64,000 nucleotides of DNA, taken from positions 1,429,372 through 1,493,371 of the forward strand of contig NZ_DS999213.1 of NCBI RefSeq assembly GCF_000156335.1, in the 5' to 3' direction. Positions 1 through 7,973 of the stretch are shown in pieces (positions within the stretch are counted from its first letter, which is position 1; each line of letters starts with the position of its first letter). A program made the position numbers and the translations under genes. The notes below the pieces were generated by a model that saw only the letters and a program-made list of their open reading frames with translations, was not told where the DNA came from and made no database searches. The stretch comes from Roseobacter sp. GAI101 (GTDB lineage Bacteria; Pseudomonadota; Alphaproteobacteria; Rhodobacterales; Rhodobacteraceae).

Positions 1-30
1 CGCCATCTTGTGATCAAACGCGGCCACCAT
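1..30 (-). CDS. 5' end of an unknown gene leaving the left edge
   Basis: On the minus strand an ATG at 30-28 is preceded by a good Shine-Dalgarno sequence (GGGAGG, about 7 bases upstream). It opens a frame reading MVAAFDHKMA that runs off the window. Too little is present to name the product. It is divergent from secG, so the roughly 77 bases between them should hold both promoters. Confidence 0.5.
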   Translation of the reverse strand, partial: MVAAFDHKMA

Positions 31-107
31 TGCCAATCCTCCCTTGCCCCCGAAGGTAAACTTGCCTAGATACCCCCAAAGTCAAAAGCCCAGAACCGTA
101 GGTATTC

Positions 108-467
108 ATGGAAAACGTTGTCCTGATCGTCCATCTCATTTTAGCCCTTGGCCTGATTGCAGTAGTATTGCTGCAACGGTCTGAAGGGGGCGGCCTTGGT
201 ATGGGTGGCGGTGGCGGCGGTGCCGTTTCAGGCCGCGCAGCAGCGACCGCAATGGGCAAGATCACATGGGTATTGGCGACACTGTTTATCATCACGTCCA
301 TCACGCTGACCATCATCGCCGCGGAAAAATCCGCCGGGTCTTCGGTGATTGACCGCCTGGGGGCAACGCCGCCTGCGCTGAATGAGGCACCTGCGATGCC
401 TGACGCGGACAGCCTGCTGCCGCCGACGCCTGCAGACAATACACCGCAAGTTCCGACGGCTGATTAA
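108..467 (+). CDS. secG: SecG, preprotein translocase subunit
   Basis: This 119-residue protein is the small membrane subunit of the SecYEG channel, which assists SecA-driven protein export across the inner membrane. It shows the SecG pattern: a first membrane segment (about residues 4-22), the conserved QRSEGGGLG motif followed by a glycine-rich cytoplasmic loop, and a second membrane segment (about 48-70). An Ala/Pro/Asp-rich, unstructured tail follows, as is usual in alphaproteobacteria. The start is the first ATG. The gene stands alone, is followed by a strong hairpin terminator, and precedes pyrG, an arrangement common in this group. Confidence 0.95.
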   Translation: MENVVLIVHLILALGLIAVVLLQRSEGGGLGMGGGGGGAVSGRAAATAMGKITWVLATLFIITSITLTIIAAEKSAGSSVIDRLGATPPALNEAPAMPDADSLLPPTPADNTPQVPTAD

Positions 468-491
468 CCCAGCCCCTACAACAACTTGAGG

Positions 492-537
492 GCAGGCCAA
501 GTTACGCAACAGGATGTTGCGGCTTGGCCTTGCTTTA
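492..537 (+). terminator. Rho-independent terminator of secG
   Basis: Two nested stems are visible. The outer one pairs AGGCCAAG (494-501) with CTTGGCCT (523-530). The inner one pairs CGCAAC (505-510) with GTTGCG (516-521). A short T-rich stretch (TGCTTT) follows. The element lies between the secG stop and the pyrG leader. Confidence 0.7.
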
Positions 538-644
538 AACATCCGAATCCTGTTAGTCTTAAGTCCCGTGGTGCTGCGGTTTTCTGCAGCTCATTTGGCT
601 GGCTTTTGCCACATCAAATCTGAATTTCACGGGGGCCCTATCAC

Positions 645-2294
645 ATGGCACGCTATATTTTTATCACCGGCGGTGTGGTTTCCAGCCTTGGCAAAGGTCT
701 TGCGTCTGCTGCCTTGGGTGCCTTGCTGCAAGCGCGAGGCTTTTCCGTAAGGCTGCGCAAACTCGACCCGTACCTGAACGTCGATCCCGGCACGATGTCG
801 CCGTTCGAACATGGCGAGGTCTTCGTCACCGACGATGGTGCCGAAACCGATCTGGATCTGGGCCACTACGAACGCTTTACCGGCGTTGCTGCACGCAAGA
901 CGGATTCGATCAGTTCAGGCCGCGTCTATTCGACCGTTCTCGAAAAGGAACGCCGGGGCGATTACCTGGGCAAGACGATCCAGGTCATCCCCCATGTCAC
1001 CAACGAAATCAAAGACTTCCTGCATATCGGCGATGACGAGGTCGACTTTATGCTGTGCGAAATCGGTGGCACAGTCGGCGATATCGAAGGTCTGCCTTTC
1101 TTCGAAGCGATCCGCCAGTTCAGCCATGACAAGCCGCGCGGTCAGTGCATCTTTATGCATCTGACGTTGCTGCCCTATCTTGCAGCCAGCGGCGAGTTGA
1201 AGACCAAGCCGACACAACATTCGGTCAAGGAATTGCAAAGCATCGGCATCGCGCCTGATATCCTTGTCTGCCGGTCCGAACATCCGATCCCGGAAAAGGA
1301 ACGCGAAAAGATTGCGCTGTTCTGCAACGTCCGCAAGGACGCCGTGGTGGCCGCATATGATCTGGCGACCATCTATGATGCACCGCTGGCCTATCACGCA
1401 CAGGGTCTGGATCAGGCAGTGCTTGATGCTTTCCAGATTTCCCCTGCCCCAAAACCCGATCTGACGGTCTGGCGTGACGTGTCCGACCGCGTCCACAACC
1501 CCGAGGGCGAAGTGCGCGTTGCCATCGTGGGCAAGTACACCCAGCTCGAGGATGCCTATAAATCCATCGCCGAAGCCTTGACCCATGGTGGCATGGCCAA
1601 CCGCGTCAAGGTAAAGGTAGAGTGGGTTGACGCCGAAGTCTTTGACAAAGCCGACGACGTCGGGCCACACCTTGAAGGGTTTCATGCGATCCTGGTACCC
1701 GGCGGATTTGGCGAACGCGGCACCGAAGGCAAGATCAAGGCCGCGCAATATGCCCGCGAACACAAGGTGCCCTACCTTGGCATCTGTCTGGGCATGCAGA
1801 TGGCCGTCATCGAAGCGGCGCGCAATGTCGCGGGCCTTGCCACTGCCGGATCGGAAGAATTCGACCACGAATCCAGCGGCAAGAAGCGTTTTGAGCCCGT
1901 CGTTTATCACCTCAAGGAATGGGTGCAGGGCAACCACAAGGTTGAACGCAAGCTTGATGATGACAAGGGCGGCACCATGCGGCTTGGGGCCTATGACGCA
2001 ACCCTGAAAGAGGGCAGCCATGTCGCGGAAATCTATGGCACCACAGCCATTGATGAACGCCACCGTCACCGCTACGAGGTCGACACGGCCTATCGCGAGC
2101 AGCTTGAGAAATCAGGGCTGACCTTTTCGGGCATGTCCCCCGATGGCAAACTGCCCGAGATCGTCGAATGGGCGGATCACCCTTGGTTCATTGGCGTGCA
2201 GTTCCACCCCGAGCTGAAATCAAAGCCCTTCGATCCGCACCCGCTGTTCAAGGACTTCATCCGCGCGGCCAAGGAAATGTCCCGGCTCGTCTAA
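645..2294 (+). CDS. pyrG: CTP synthase
   Basis: CTP synthase (549 residues, normal length) makes CTP from UTP, ATP and glutamine, the last step of de novo pyrimidine nucleotide synthesis. The N-terminal amidoligase domain begins with the ATP-binding motif [10 protein letters not shown] and contains the [16 protein letters not shown] segment. The C-terminal class I glutamine amidotransferase domain (from about residue 290) carries the nucleophile elbow GICLGMQ and the later QFHPE motif with the catalytic His and Glu. The ATG at 645 fits the family N-terminus [10 protein letters not shown]. rlmJ follows 21 bases after the stop. Confidence 0.98.
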   Translation: MARYIFITGGVVSSLGKGLASAALGALLQARGFSVRLRKLDPYLNVDPGTMSPFEHGEVFVTDDGAETDLDLGHYERFTGVAARKTDSISSGRVYSTVLEKERRGDYLGKTIQVIPHVTNEIKDFLHIGDDEVDFMLCEIGGTVGDIEGLPFFEAIRQFSHDKPRGQCIFMHLTLLPYLAASGELKTKPTQHSVKELQSIGIAPDILVCRSEHPIPEKEREKIALFCNVRKDAVVAAYDLATIYDAPLAYHAQGLDQAVLDAFQISPAPKPDLTVWRDVSDRVHNPEGEVRVAIVGKYTQLEDAYKSIAEALTHGGMANRVKVKVEWVDAEVFDKADDVGPHLEGFHAILVPGGFGERGTEGKIKAAQYAREHKVPYLGICLGMQMAVIEAARNVAGLATAGSEEFDHESSGKKRFEPVVYHLKEWVQGNHKVERKLDDDKGGTMRLGAYDATLKEGSHVAEIYGTTAIDERHRHRYEVDTAYREQLEKSGLTFSGMSPDGKLPEIVEWADHPWFIGVQFHPELKSKPFDPHPLFKDFIRAAKEMSRLV

Positions 2295-2315
2295 CTTCAT
2301 GAAGGCGATCCAGAA

Positions 2316-3098
2316 ATGCTGAGCTATCAACATATTTACCATGCGGGCAATCTGGCGGACGTGCACAAGCACAGCCTGCTCGCATGGATGCTGGCCTATC
2401 TGACGCGCAAGGACAAACCGCTCAGCTACCTTGAGACTCACGCCGGACGGGCAGTTTATGACCTGTCCGACACCCCAGCCCTGAAAACCGGCGAAGCCGT
2501 GCAAGGCATCGGGCGCACGCGCGGGTGGTTCGGCAAAGATCACCCTTACGGCCAGGTTCTGGACATGGTCACGCGGGAACAGGGGGCCGATGCCTACCCC
2601 GGCTCCCCGCTCTTGGCCGCAAAACTGCTGCGCGAGATGGACAGCATCCACCTTGCCGAATTGCATCCCGGCGAATTTGGCGCGCTTGATCTGGCGATGT
2701 CGCCCTACCCCGTGAAATGCCATTACCGTGACGGGTTCGAAATGGCCTTTGCCCTGACACCCCCCACCCCGCGGCGGGGATTGATGCTGATTGACCCCAG
2801 TTTCGAGATCAAGACCGATTATGTCGATATCCCCCGCCATATCAGCAAGCTGGCCAAGGCGTGGAATGTTGGCATTATCGCGCTGTGGTATCCTATTCTG
2901 ACCTCAAAGTTGCATCAGCCAATGCTTAGCGCCTTGATGGGCGCGCACCCTGAGGCGCTGCGTCACGAGGTCAGCTTTGCCCCCGCGCGGCCCGGTCATG
3001 GCATGATCGGATCGGGCCTATTCGTGATAAATCCGCCCTATGGGTTGAAGGAAGAAGCCGCTAAACTGGCGGCAAAGTTCAGATCGCTCCCCAAATAA
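2316..3098 (+). CDS. rlmJ: RlmJ, 23S rRNA (adenine-N6) methyltransferase
   Basis: This 260-residue protein matches RlmJ (formerly YhiR/ComJ), a SAM-dependent enzyme that methylates one adenine of 23S rRNA (A2030 in E. coli). The family N-terminus LSYQHIYHAGNLADVHKH is present. So are the ETHAG motif, the catalytic LIDPSFE stretch corresponding to the (D/N)PPY-type motif, and the C-terminal GSGLFVINPPY segment. It lies close behind pyrG and 10 bases ahead of a DUF1330 gene, so the three may be co-transcribed. Confidence 0.93.
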   Translation: MLSYQHIYHAGNLADVHKHSLLAWMLAYLTRKDKPLSYLETHAGRAVYDLSDTPALKTGEAVQGIGRTRGWFGKDHPYGQVLDMVTREQGADAYPGSPLLAAKLLREMDSIHLAELHPGEFGALDLAMSPYPVKCHYRDGFEMAFALTPPTPRRGLMLIDPSFEIKTDYVDIPRHISKLAKAWNVGIIALWYPILTSKLHQPMLSALMGAHPEALRHEVSFAPARPGHGMIGSGLFVINPPYGLKEEAAKLAAKFRSLPK

Positions 3099-3108
3099 GG
3101 AATTATAG

Positions 3109-3402
3109 ATGCCCAAAGGTTACTGGATCGCCAACGTCGAAGTGCATGATGCCGCCGTCTATGACAAATACCGTGCCGCCAATGCGAAACCTTTTGCCGA
3201 TTTCGGCGCGAAATTTCTGGTTCGCGGGGCCACTGCCGATGTGCGCGAAGGCAGCTCGCGGTCGCGCATCGTCGTAATCGAATTTCCCAGCCTTGCCGAT
3301 GCGGTGGCCTGTTATGAAAGCGACGGATATCAGGCGGCGAAAGATATTCGCGCCAAAGTGTCTGACGGAACTTTGGTGATCATCGAAGGGTACGACCCCT
3401 GA
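3109..3402 (+). CDS. DUF1330 family protein
   Basis: This 97-residue protein has the DUF1330 fold signature (dimeric alpha/beta ferredoxin-like): the GYWIANVEVHDAAVYDKY start, a central FGAKFLVRGG-like strand, SRIVVIEFPSLADAVACYES, and YQAAKDIR near the end. The biochemical role of the family is unknown. The start ATG has an AAGGAATTATAG leader that supplies the ribosome binding site. It sits 10 bases after rlmJ and is probably the last gene of that unit. No membrane segment or signal peptide is visible. Confidence 0.85.
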   Translation: MPKGYWIANVEVHDAAVYDKYRAANAKPFADFGAKFLVRGATADVREGSSRSRIVVIEFPSLADAVACYESDGYQAAKDIRAKVSDGTLVIIEGYDP

Positions 3403-3507
3403 AACCTGCGTGTTTTTTGCACCAATCCGTGTGAATTTAACAACAAGGGGAACAGCGCAACGCAGACGCGTGTTAGGCCGATAAGTCAAAGAGGATGTTT
3501 CGTATTT

Positions 3508-3945
3508 ATGTTTAGCCGCTTGTTTCCCCGCAGAAAGCCCGATCCCAAACCTTTGCCACAGCCCACGCCCCAGCTTGCCCTGGGGGCGTTGCTGGTGCGG
3601 GTGGCCTTGGCTGACCGGACCTATCGCGCCGAAGAAGTCGGGCAGATCGACCGCATTCTGGCCCGCACTTTCAACCTCAAACCGATCGAGGCCGCGAAAC
3701 TGCGCGCCACCTGCGAGGCGCTGGAGCGCCATGCACCGGGCACGCCGGAATTTGCCCGCCTTTTGCGCCAGGAGGTCGATTATGCCGACCGCAAGGCCTT
3801 GGGCGATGCGATGTGGTCCGTTGCACTGGCCGATGGGGACCGTGGCGAACGCAAGGAAATCCAGCTTCTTGCGATCGAGACAGCCCTTGGCCTGTCCGAC
3901 GAAGATATGGCCGCCGCGCGGGAAAATGCGCTCAAGACATTGTAA
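3508..3945 (+). CDS. TerB-like protein (first of two)
   Basis: This 145-residue protein resembles the TerB/tellurite-resistance fold: an all-helical protein with the repeated pattern ALLVRVALADRTYRAEEVGQIDRIL and later WSVALADGDRGERKEIQLLAIE. Each repeat carries acidic residues suited to metal binding. In roseobacters such genes usually occur without other ter genes, so real tellurite resistance is not implied. The basic, proline-rich start (MFSRLFPRRKPDPKP) may contact membrane. The next gene is a diverged copy of the same family 38 bases downstream, which suggests tandem duplication. Confidence 0.75.
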   Translation: MFSRLFPRRKPDPKPLPQPTPQLALGALLVRVALADRTYRAEEVGQIDRILARTFNLKPIEAAKLRATCEALERHAPGTPEFARLLRQEVDYADRKALGDAMWSVALADGDRGERKEIQLLAIETALGLSDEDMAAARENALKTL

Positions 3946-3983
3946 GCTTGGCCTTTTTCGATGGCCGCACTATATCGACCCAC

Positions 3984-4424
3984 ATGTTCGCAGATTTCCT
4001 CAAACGGCTGATCCAGCCCGAGCCCGCCCAACTGCCCGATGCCGATGCGCGTCTGGCGCTGACTGCTCTTTTGGTGCGCATTGCCAAGTCCGACAATGAT
4101 TACGCCCCCGCTGAAAAGGTGCGGATCGACCAGATTACCGGCAAACGCTACGGATTGGATGCCCAAGCCGCGGCAGCGCTGCGCACAGACGCAGAAGAGC
4201 TTGAGACGCAGGCCCCCGACACCGTCCGTTTCACCCGTGCGATCAAGGACGCCGTCCCCTACGAGGCCCGCCTGGGCGTGATCGAAGCACTGTGGGAAGT
4301 TGTTCTGGCCGATGGCACCCGTGCAGACGAAGAAAACGCATTGCTGCGGTTGGTTGCCAATCTATTGGGGGTAACCGACACCGACAGCGCAATGGCGCGC
4401 AAGCGTGTCGAAAGCCAAGGCTAA
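3984..4424 (+). CDS. TerB-like protein (second of two)
   Basis: This 146-residue paralogue of the preceding gene shows the same two half-repeats (ALTALLVRIAKSDNDYAPAEKVRIDQI and EALWEVVLADGTRADEENALLRLV). The ATG at 3984 gives an N-terminus (MFADFLKRLIQPEPAQ) that aligns with the start of its neighbour, so the longer upstream extension was rejected. Function is unknown beyond the TerB-like fold. The pair is not accompanied by other ter genes. A palindromic region follows before the ABC transporter. Confidence 0.75.
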   Translation: MFADFLKRLIQPEPAQLPDADARLALTALLVRIAKSDNDYAPAEKVRIDQITGKRYGLDAQAAAALRTDAEELETQAPDTVRFTRAIKDAVPYEARLGVIEALWEVVLADGTRADEENALLRLVANLLGVTDTDSAMARKRVESQG

Positions 4425-4428
4425 TTTA

Positions 4429-4465
4429 CCTGCACCTTTGACAGTTTACGAAAGGTAAACGCAGG
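4429..4465. promoter_or_regulatory. Inverted repeat upstream of the ABC importer operon
   Basis: GTTTAC (4444-4449) and GTAAAC (4455-4460) form a perfect palindrome with a 5-base spacer. Outer arms CCTGC (4429-4433) and GCAGG (4461-4465) can extend it. It lies just after the second TerB-like gene and about 90 bases ahead of the transporter ATPase. It could be an operator for the importer operon or a weak terminator. No T-run follows. Confidence 0.35.
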
Positions 4466-4551
4466 CAAAACCGGCGGAATCAAGATTTTGCATTGCAAAT
4501 TGATACCTGAATCACCTTAAGGTACAGTAACCTGCGCAATAAGGCGGCCCC

Positions 4552-5328
4552 GTGACAGAAAAGACACCTGTAATCGAAATCCGGAACCTGCACAAAGCCT
4601 ACGGCGCTTTGGAGGTTCTCAAGGGCGTATCTCTGAGCGCCCCGCGCGGCCACGTCATTTCGCTGATCGGGTCTTCCGGGTCCGGGAAATCGACGCTCTT
4701 GCGCTGCTGCAACCTCCTTGAGGACAGCCAATCAGGCGAGTTGTTGTTCAAGGGCGAAGCCGTTTCCTGGACCGGTACGGGCCACAACCGCCGCCCAAGC
4801 GACGCGAAACAGGTGCTGCGCATCCGCACCAACCTGTCGATGGTGTTTCAGCAGTTCAACCTGTGGGCCCATATGACGATCCTTCAAAACGTGATGGAAG
4901 CCCCTTTGACCGTGCTGCGCCGTGACCGTGCAGAGGTCGAGAAATCGGCGCGTGCCTATCTGGACAAGGTCGGCATCGGCGACAAATGCGATGTCTATCC
5001 CGCGCAGCTTTCGGGCGGCCAACAACAACGCGCCGCCATCGCGCGCGCCTTGTGCATGGAACCCGAAGCCCTGCTGTTCGACGAACCCACCTCGGCGCTG
5101 GACCCCGAGCTGGAGCAGGAAGTCATCAAAGTGATCAAGGATCTGGCCACCGAAGGCCGTACCATGATGATCGTGACCCATGACATGAATCTGGCCGCCG
5201 ACGTGTCGGATCATGTCGTGTTTCTGCATCAGGGCCTGATCGAAGAACAAGGGGCACCCGAACAGCTGTTCGGTGCGCCCAAATCGGAACGTTTGCGTGG
5301 TTTCCTGTCACCGGGCCACGTGTCGTAA
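4552..5328 (+). CDS. ABC importer ATPase, polar amino acid/opine family
   Basis: This 258-residue cytoplasmic ATPase belongs to the HisP/OccP type that powers uptake of basic amino acids, opines or related amines. Walker A (GSSGSGKST), Q-loop (FQQFNLW), signature (LSGGQQQR), Walker B (ALLFDEPTS) and switch His (IVTHD) are all present. The HisP-type insertion GHNRRPSDAKQVLRIRTNLS is also there. The start is a GTG (4552) that keeps the family N-terminus. It opens an operon continuing with a binding protein and two permeases; the substrate is not fixed by sequence. Confidence 0.92.
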   Translation: MTEKTPVIEIRNLHKAYGALEVLKGVSLSAPRGHVISLIGSSGSGKSTLLRCCNLLEDSQSGELLFKGEAVSWTGTGHNRRPSDAKQVLRIRTNLSMVFQQFNLWAHMTILQNVMEAPLTVLRRDRAEVEKSARAYLDKVGIGDKCDVYPAQLSGGQQQRAAIARALCMEPEALLFDEPTSALDPELEQEVIKVIKDLATEGRTMMIVTHDMNLAADVSDHVVFLHQGLIEEQGAPEQLFGAPKSERLRGFLSPGHVS

Positions 5329-5358
5329 AAAGAACGAGTAAGTTGGGAGACTTCAAAA

Positions 5359-6093
5359 ATGAAAAAACTACTTTTGGCGACAGCCGCCCTTGCCCTGAGC
5401 ACCGGTTTCGCGATGGCCGACGCCCATGGCAAAACCATCCGCATGGGGACCGAAGGGGCCTACCCCCCCTACAACTTCCTGAACGATTCGGGCGAAGTTG
5501 ACGGTTTTGAACGCGAAGTCGGCGACGAGCTGTGCGCGCGTGCCGAACTGACCTGCGAATGGGTCACAAACGAATGGGACAGCATCATCCCGAACCTGAC
5601 ATCCGGCAACTACGACACGATCATCGCCGGCATGAGCATCACGGACGAGCGTGAGGAGGTCATTGACTTCACTCAGAACTACTTCCCGCCTGCGGCTTCT
5701 GCCTATGTTGCGAAATCGGCAGATGCCGACCTGAAAGGTGGCGTCGTTGCCGCACAGACCAGCACGATCCAGGCCGGGTTCGTCGCGGAATCCGGTGCGA
5801 CGCTGCTGGAATTCGCCACCTATGACGAAACCGTCGCAGCCGTGAACAATGGCGAAGCAGACGCAGTTTTCGCGGACAAGGACGCATTGGCACCCACGGT
5901 TGAAGAATCTGCCGGTGAACTGGTGTTTGTCGGCGACGACGTGCCACTGGGTGGCGGCATCGGCCTTGGCCTGCGCGAAAGCGACACCGAGCTGAAAGCC
6001 AAGTTCGACACCGCGATCCAGTCCATGAAGGACGACGGCAGCCTGAACAAGCTGATCATCAAGTGGTTCGGCGAAGGTGCCAAAACATTCTGA
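5359..6093 (+). CDS. Periplasmic binding protein of the polar amino acid/amine importer
   Basis: This 244-residue binding protein has a signal peptide (MKKLLLATAALALSTGFAMA, cleavage near residue 20). It then shows the family 3 solute-binding core typical of Lys/Arg/ornithine/octopine receptors: MGTEGAYPPYNFLNDSGEVDGF, an acidic and aromatic ligand pocket region VTNEWDSIIPNL, and the signature IIAGMSITDEREEVIDFT. It captures the substrate in the periplasm for the adjacent permeases. The SD AGTTGGGAGA lies just before the ATG. A GC-rich hairpin follows the stop, as often seen where the binding protein must be made in excess over the permeases. Confidence 0.92.
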   Translation: MKKLLLATAALALSTGFAMADAHGKTIRMGTEGAYPPYNFLNDSGEVDGFEREVGDELCARAELTCEWVTNEWDSIIPNLTSGNYDTIIAGMSITDEREEVIDFTQNYFPPAASAYVAKSADADLKGGVVAAQTSTIQAGFVAESGATLLEFATYDETVAAVNNGEADAVFADKDALAPTVEESAGELVFVGDDVPLGGGIGLGLRESDTELKAKFDTAIQSMKDDGSLNKLIIKWFGEGAKTF

Positions 6094-6114
6094 TCCAGAC
6101 TGTTTGATCAAATT

Positions 6115-6136
6115 GGGGCGGCGTAATGGCCGCCCC
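6115..6136 (+). promoter_or_regulatory. Intercistronic hairpin after the binding-protein gene
   Basis: GGGGCGGC (6115-6122) pairs perfectly with GCCGCCCC (6129-6136) around a 6-base loop. It sits 22 bases after the stop of the binding-protein gene and before the first permease. The position and the weak following T-run suggest an mRNA-stabilising or partial-termination hairpin that keeps receptor expression above that of the membrane parts. Confidence 0.6.
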
Positions 6137-6190
6137 TCTTCCAAGACCAAGACGCTCTTTTAAGGGCGCAACCTTCGGGGACATCTTCCT

Positions 6191-7072
6191 ATTTTCGCCT
6201 GTACCGATCCTGAAACGCTTTCCGGCCTGTCCTGGCTGACCTGCTACCTGACCACGGGCAAGCATCTTGCGTTCTATGGGGCCTTCGGCACGGTGCTGCT
6301 TTTGCTTGCGATCACCGCCCCGGCCGCGATGGCCTTTGGTTTTGGCGGTGCTATGGCGGCACGGTCGCGTATCCTGCCCCTGTCGTGGCTGGGCCGTGGC
6401 TATATCGCCGTGGTGCGCGGCGTGCCGGACATCGCGTTTTTCCTGTTCTTCGTCATCGCGCTTGATCAGGGCATCGAATACCTGCGCCACAAGATCAAAT
6501 GTCCCGACTGGGACGAACCGCTGCGCCAGGGTAGTGATTTCATCGTCTGTCAGGCGGCCAAGATGCCTTTGGGCAATTCCCCCCAATGGGTCCATGAAAC
6601 TTACGGGTTTTCGCTGGCGGTCTTGACCTTTGCCATCGTGTTCGGGGCCTTTGCCGCGAATGTTCTTTACGGTGCCATGCGTGCCGTGCCGCGTGCCCAA
6701 CTTGAAACGGCCGAAGCCTACGGCATGTCGCCGCGCCAGACGTTCTGGCGCATTCTGGTGCCGCAGATGTGGGTCTATGCCCTGCCCGGTCTGGGCAACC
6801 TGTGGATGGTGCTGATCAAGGCCACGCCGCTGTTGTTCCTGCTGGGCGTCGAAGACATCGTCTATTGGGCGCGTGAATTGGGCGGGGCCAAGACGCCGCG
6901 CTTTACCGATTATCCGCATCCAGACTGGCGCATGTGGTACTTTCTGGCGCTGCTGGTCTTCTATCTCTGCTTCACCCGCGTGTCGGAAATCGTGTTGGAC
7001 CGCGTCATGCGCAAGCTGACAAAGGGTCAGGCGACTTCGGGCGGTGAAGCCCAGCGAAAGGCGATAACGTGA
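6191..7072 (+). CDS. ABC importer permease (HisQ-like), likely AUU start
   Basis: This is an inner-membrane permease of the HisM/HisQ type with about five membrane helices and the EAA-type cytoplasmic loop (ETAEAYGMSPRQTFWRILVP). The frame is open from 6164. A GTG at 6293 would start inside the first helix and lose residues that look like coding sequence (FACTDPETLSGLSWLTCYL). No ATG, GTG or TTG occurs in frame between 6164 and 6292; the ATT at 6191, about 9 bases after GGGGA, gives a full-length 293-residue protein. CTG codons at 6227, 6236 and 6248 are alternatives. The stop overlaps the GTG of the next permease. Confidence 0.85.
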   Translation: MFACTDPETLSGLSWLTCYLTTGKHLAFYGAFGTVLLLLAITAPAAMAFGFGGAMAARSRILPLSWLGRGYIAVVRGVPDIAFFLFFVIALDQGIEYLRHKIKCPDWDEPLRQGSDFIVCQAAKMPLGNSPQWVHETYGFSLAVLTFAIVFGAFAANVLYGAMRAVPRAQLETAEAYGMSPRQTFWRILVPQMWVYALPGLGNLWMVLIKATPLLFLLGVEDIVYWARELGGAKTPRFTDYPHPDWRMWYFLALLVFYLCFTRVSEIVLDRVMRKLTKGQATSGGEAQRKAIT

Positions 7073-7875
7073 GCTGCTGGGAAACCGTTCAGGCCTATGG
7101 CCTGCGCTCGCTCGGGATCGGCGAACGCCTGCTGCCGCGCAGCGACTTCACGCTGTGTGATCAGTTCACGCTGATCGGTTCGGGGATGATCTGGAACATC
7201 TACTTCGGGTTTTTCGCGCTGATATCGGGGTTCTTCTTTGCCACCGCCCTGGGCTTTGCCAAGGCACAACCCAGCCCATGGCTGCGCAAACCGGCGGAAT
7301 GGTTCATCTTCATCTTTCGCGGCTCACCGCTGTTCATCCAGTTCTTCTTTGGCTACTTCCTGTTCCTCAGCCTGAAATCCGTACATCCGTTTTTTGACGC
7401 CTTCACCTCGGCATGGCTGGGCGCGCTGGTGGTCCTGTTCTTCAACACCTCCGCCTATTCCGCCGAAATCTTTTACGGTGCATTGCAGTCCATTCCCAAA
7501 GGCGACACCGAAGCGGCCGATGCCTATGGCATGTCCGGCTGGCCACGGTTCAAGCGGGTGATCTGGCCCACGATGCTGCGGCTGGCGTGGCCCGCCTATA
7601 CGAACGAGGCGATTTTCCTGTTCCACGCCACCACCCTGGTGTTTTTCACCGGATTTCCGGCGCTGCAACAACGCGGCGATGCGCTGTATTACGCCAGCTA
7701 TTTCGCAGACAAGACGTTCAACCCCTTTATTCCCTACCCGATTCTGGCGGGATATTTCGTGCTGCTGACGCTTGTGATCATCGGAATCTTCGGCGCGATC
7801 AACCGGCGGTTAAACAAGCATTTGCCTCAAGAAGTCAGACAGAAAATTCGCTTGCGTCCCAATCTGATACGGTAG
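7069..7875 (+). CDS. ABC importer permease (HisM-like)
   Basis: This second permease (268 residues) pairs with the preceding one to form the membrane channel. It has an N-terminal cytoplasmic stretch, about five hydrophobic helices (the first at about 35-65) and the EAA loop DTEAADAYGMSGWPRFKRVIWP. It starts with GTG at 7069, overlapping the previous stop by four bases (GTGA), which indicates translational coupling. About 100 bases separate it from the glutamine-synthetase-like gene, so the catabolic genes may be read from the same transcript or a second promoter. Confidence 0.9.
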   Translation: MSCWETVQAYGLRSLGIGERLLPRSDFTLCDQFTLIGSGMIWNIYFGFFALISGFFFATALGFAKAQPSPWLRKPAEWFIFIFRGSPLFIQFFFGYFLFLSLKSVHPFFDAFTSAWLGALVVLFFNTSAYSAEIFYGALQSIPKGDTEAADAYGMSGWPRFKRVIWPTMLRLAWPAYTNEAIFLFHATTLVFFTGFPALQQRGDALYYASYFADKTFNPFIPYPILAGYFVLLTLVIIGIFGAINRRLNKHLPQEVRQKIRLRPNLIR

Positions 7876-7973
7876 TATCAATATTTTGATCAAATTATTT
7901 GGCGCGTGGGCGTCAATCCCGGTTTTCGACTTCCGACAAACCCGTTTCATGCCCGCCGTCCGCAAGGTGTGTT

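Noticed and set aside
3508-4424. Tellurite resistance operon
   Set aside because: Only TerB-like proteins occur; the rest of the ter set is missing.
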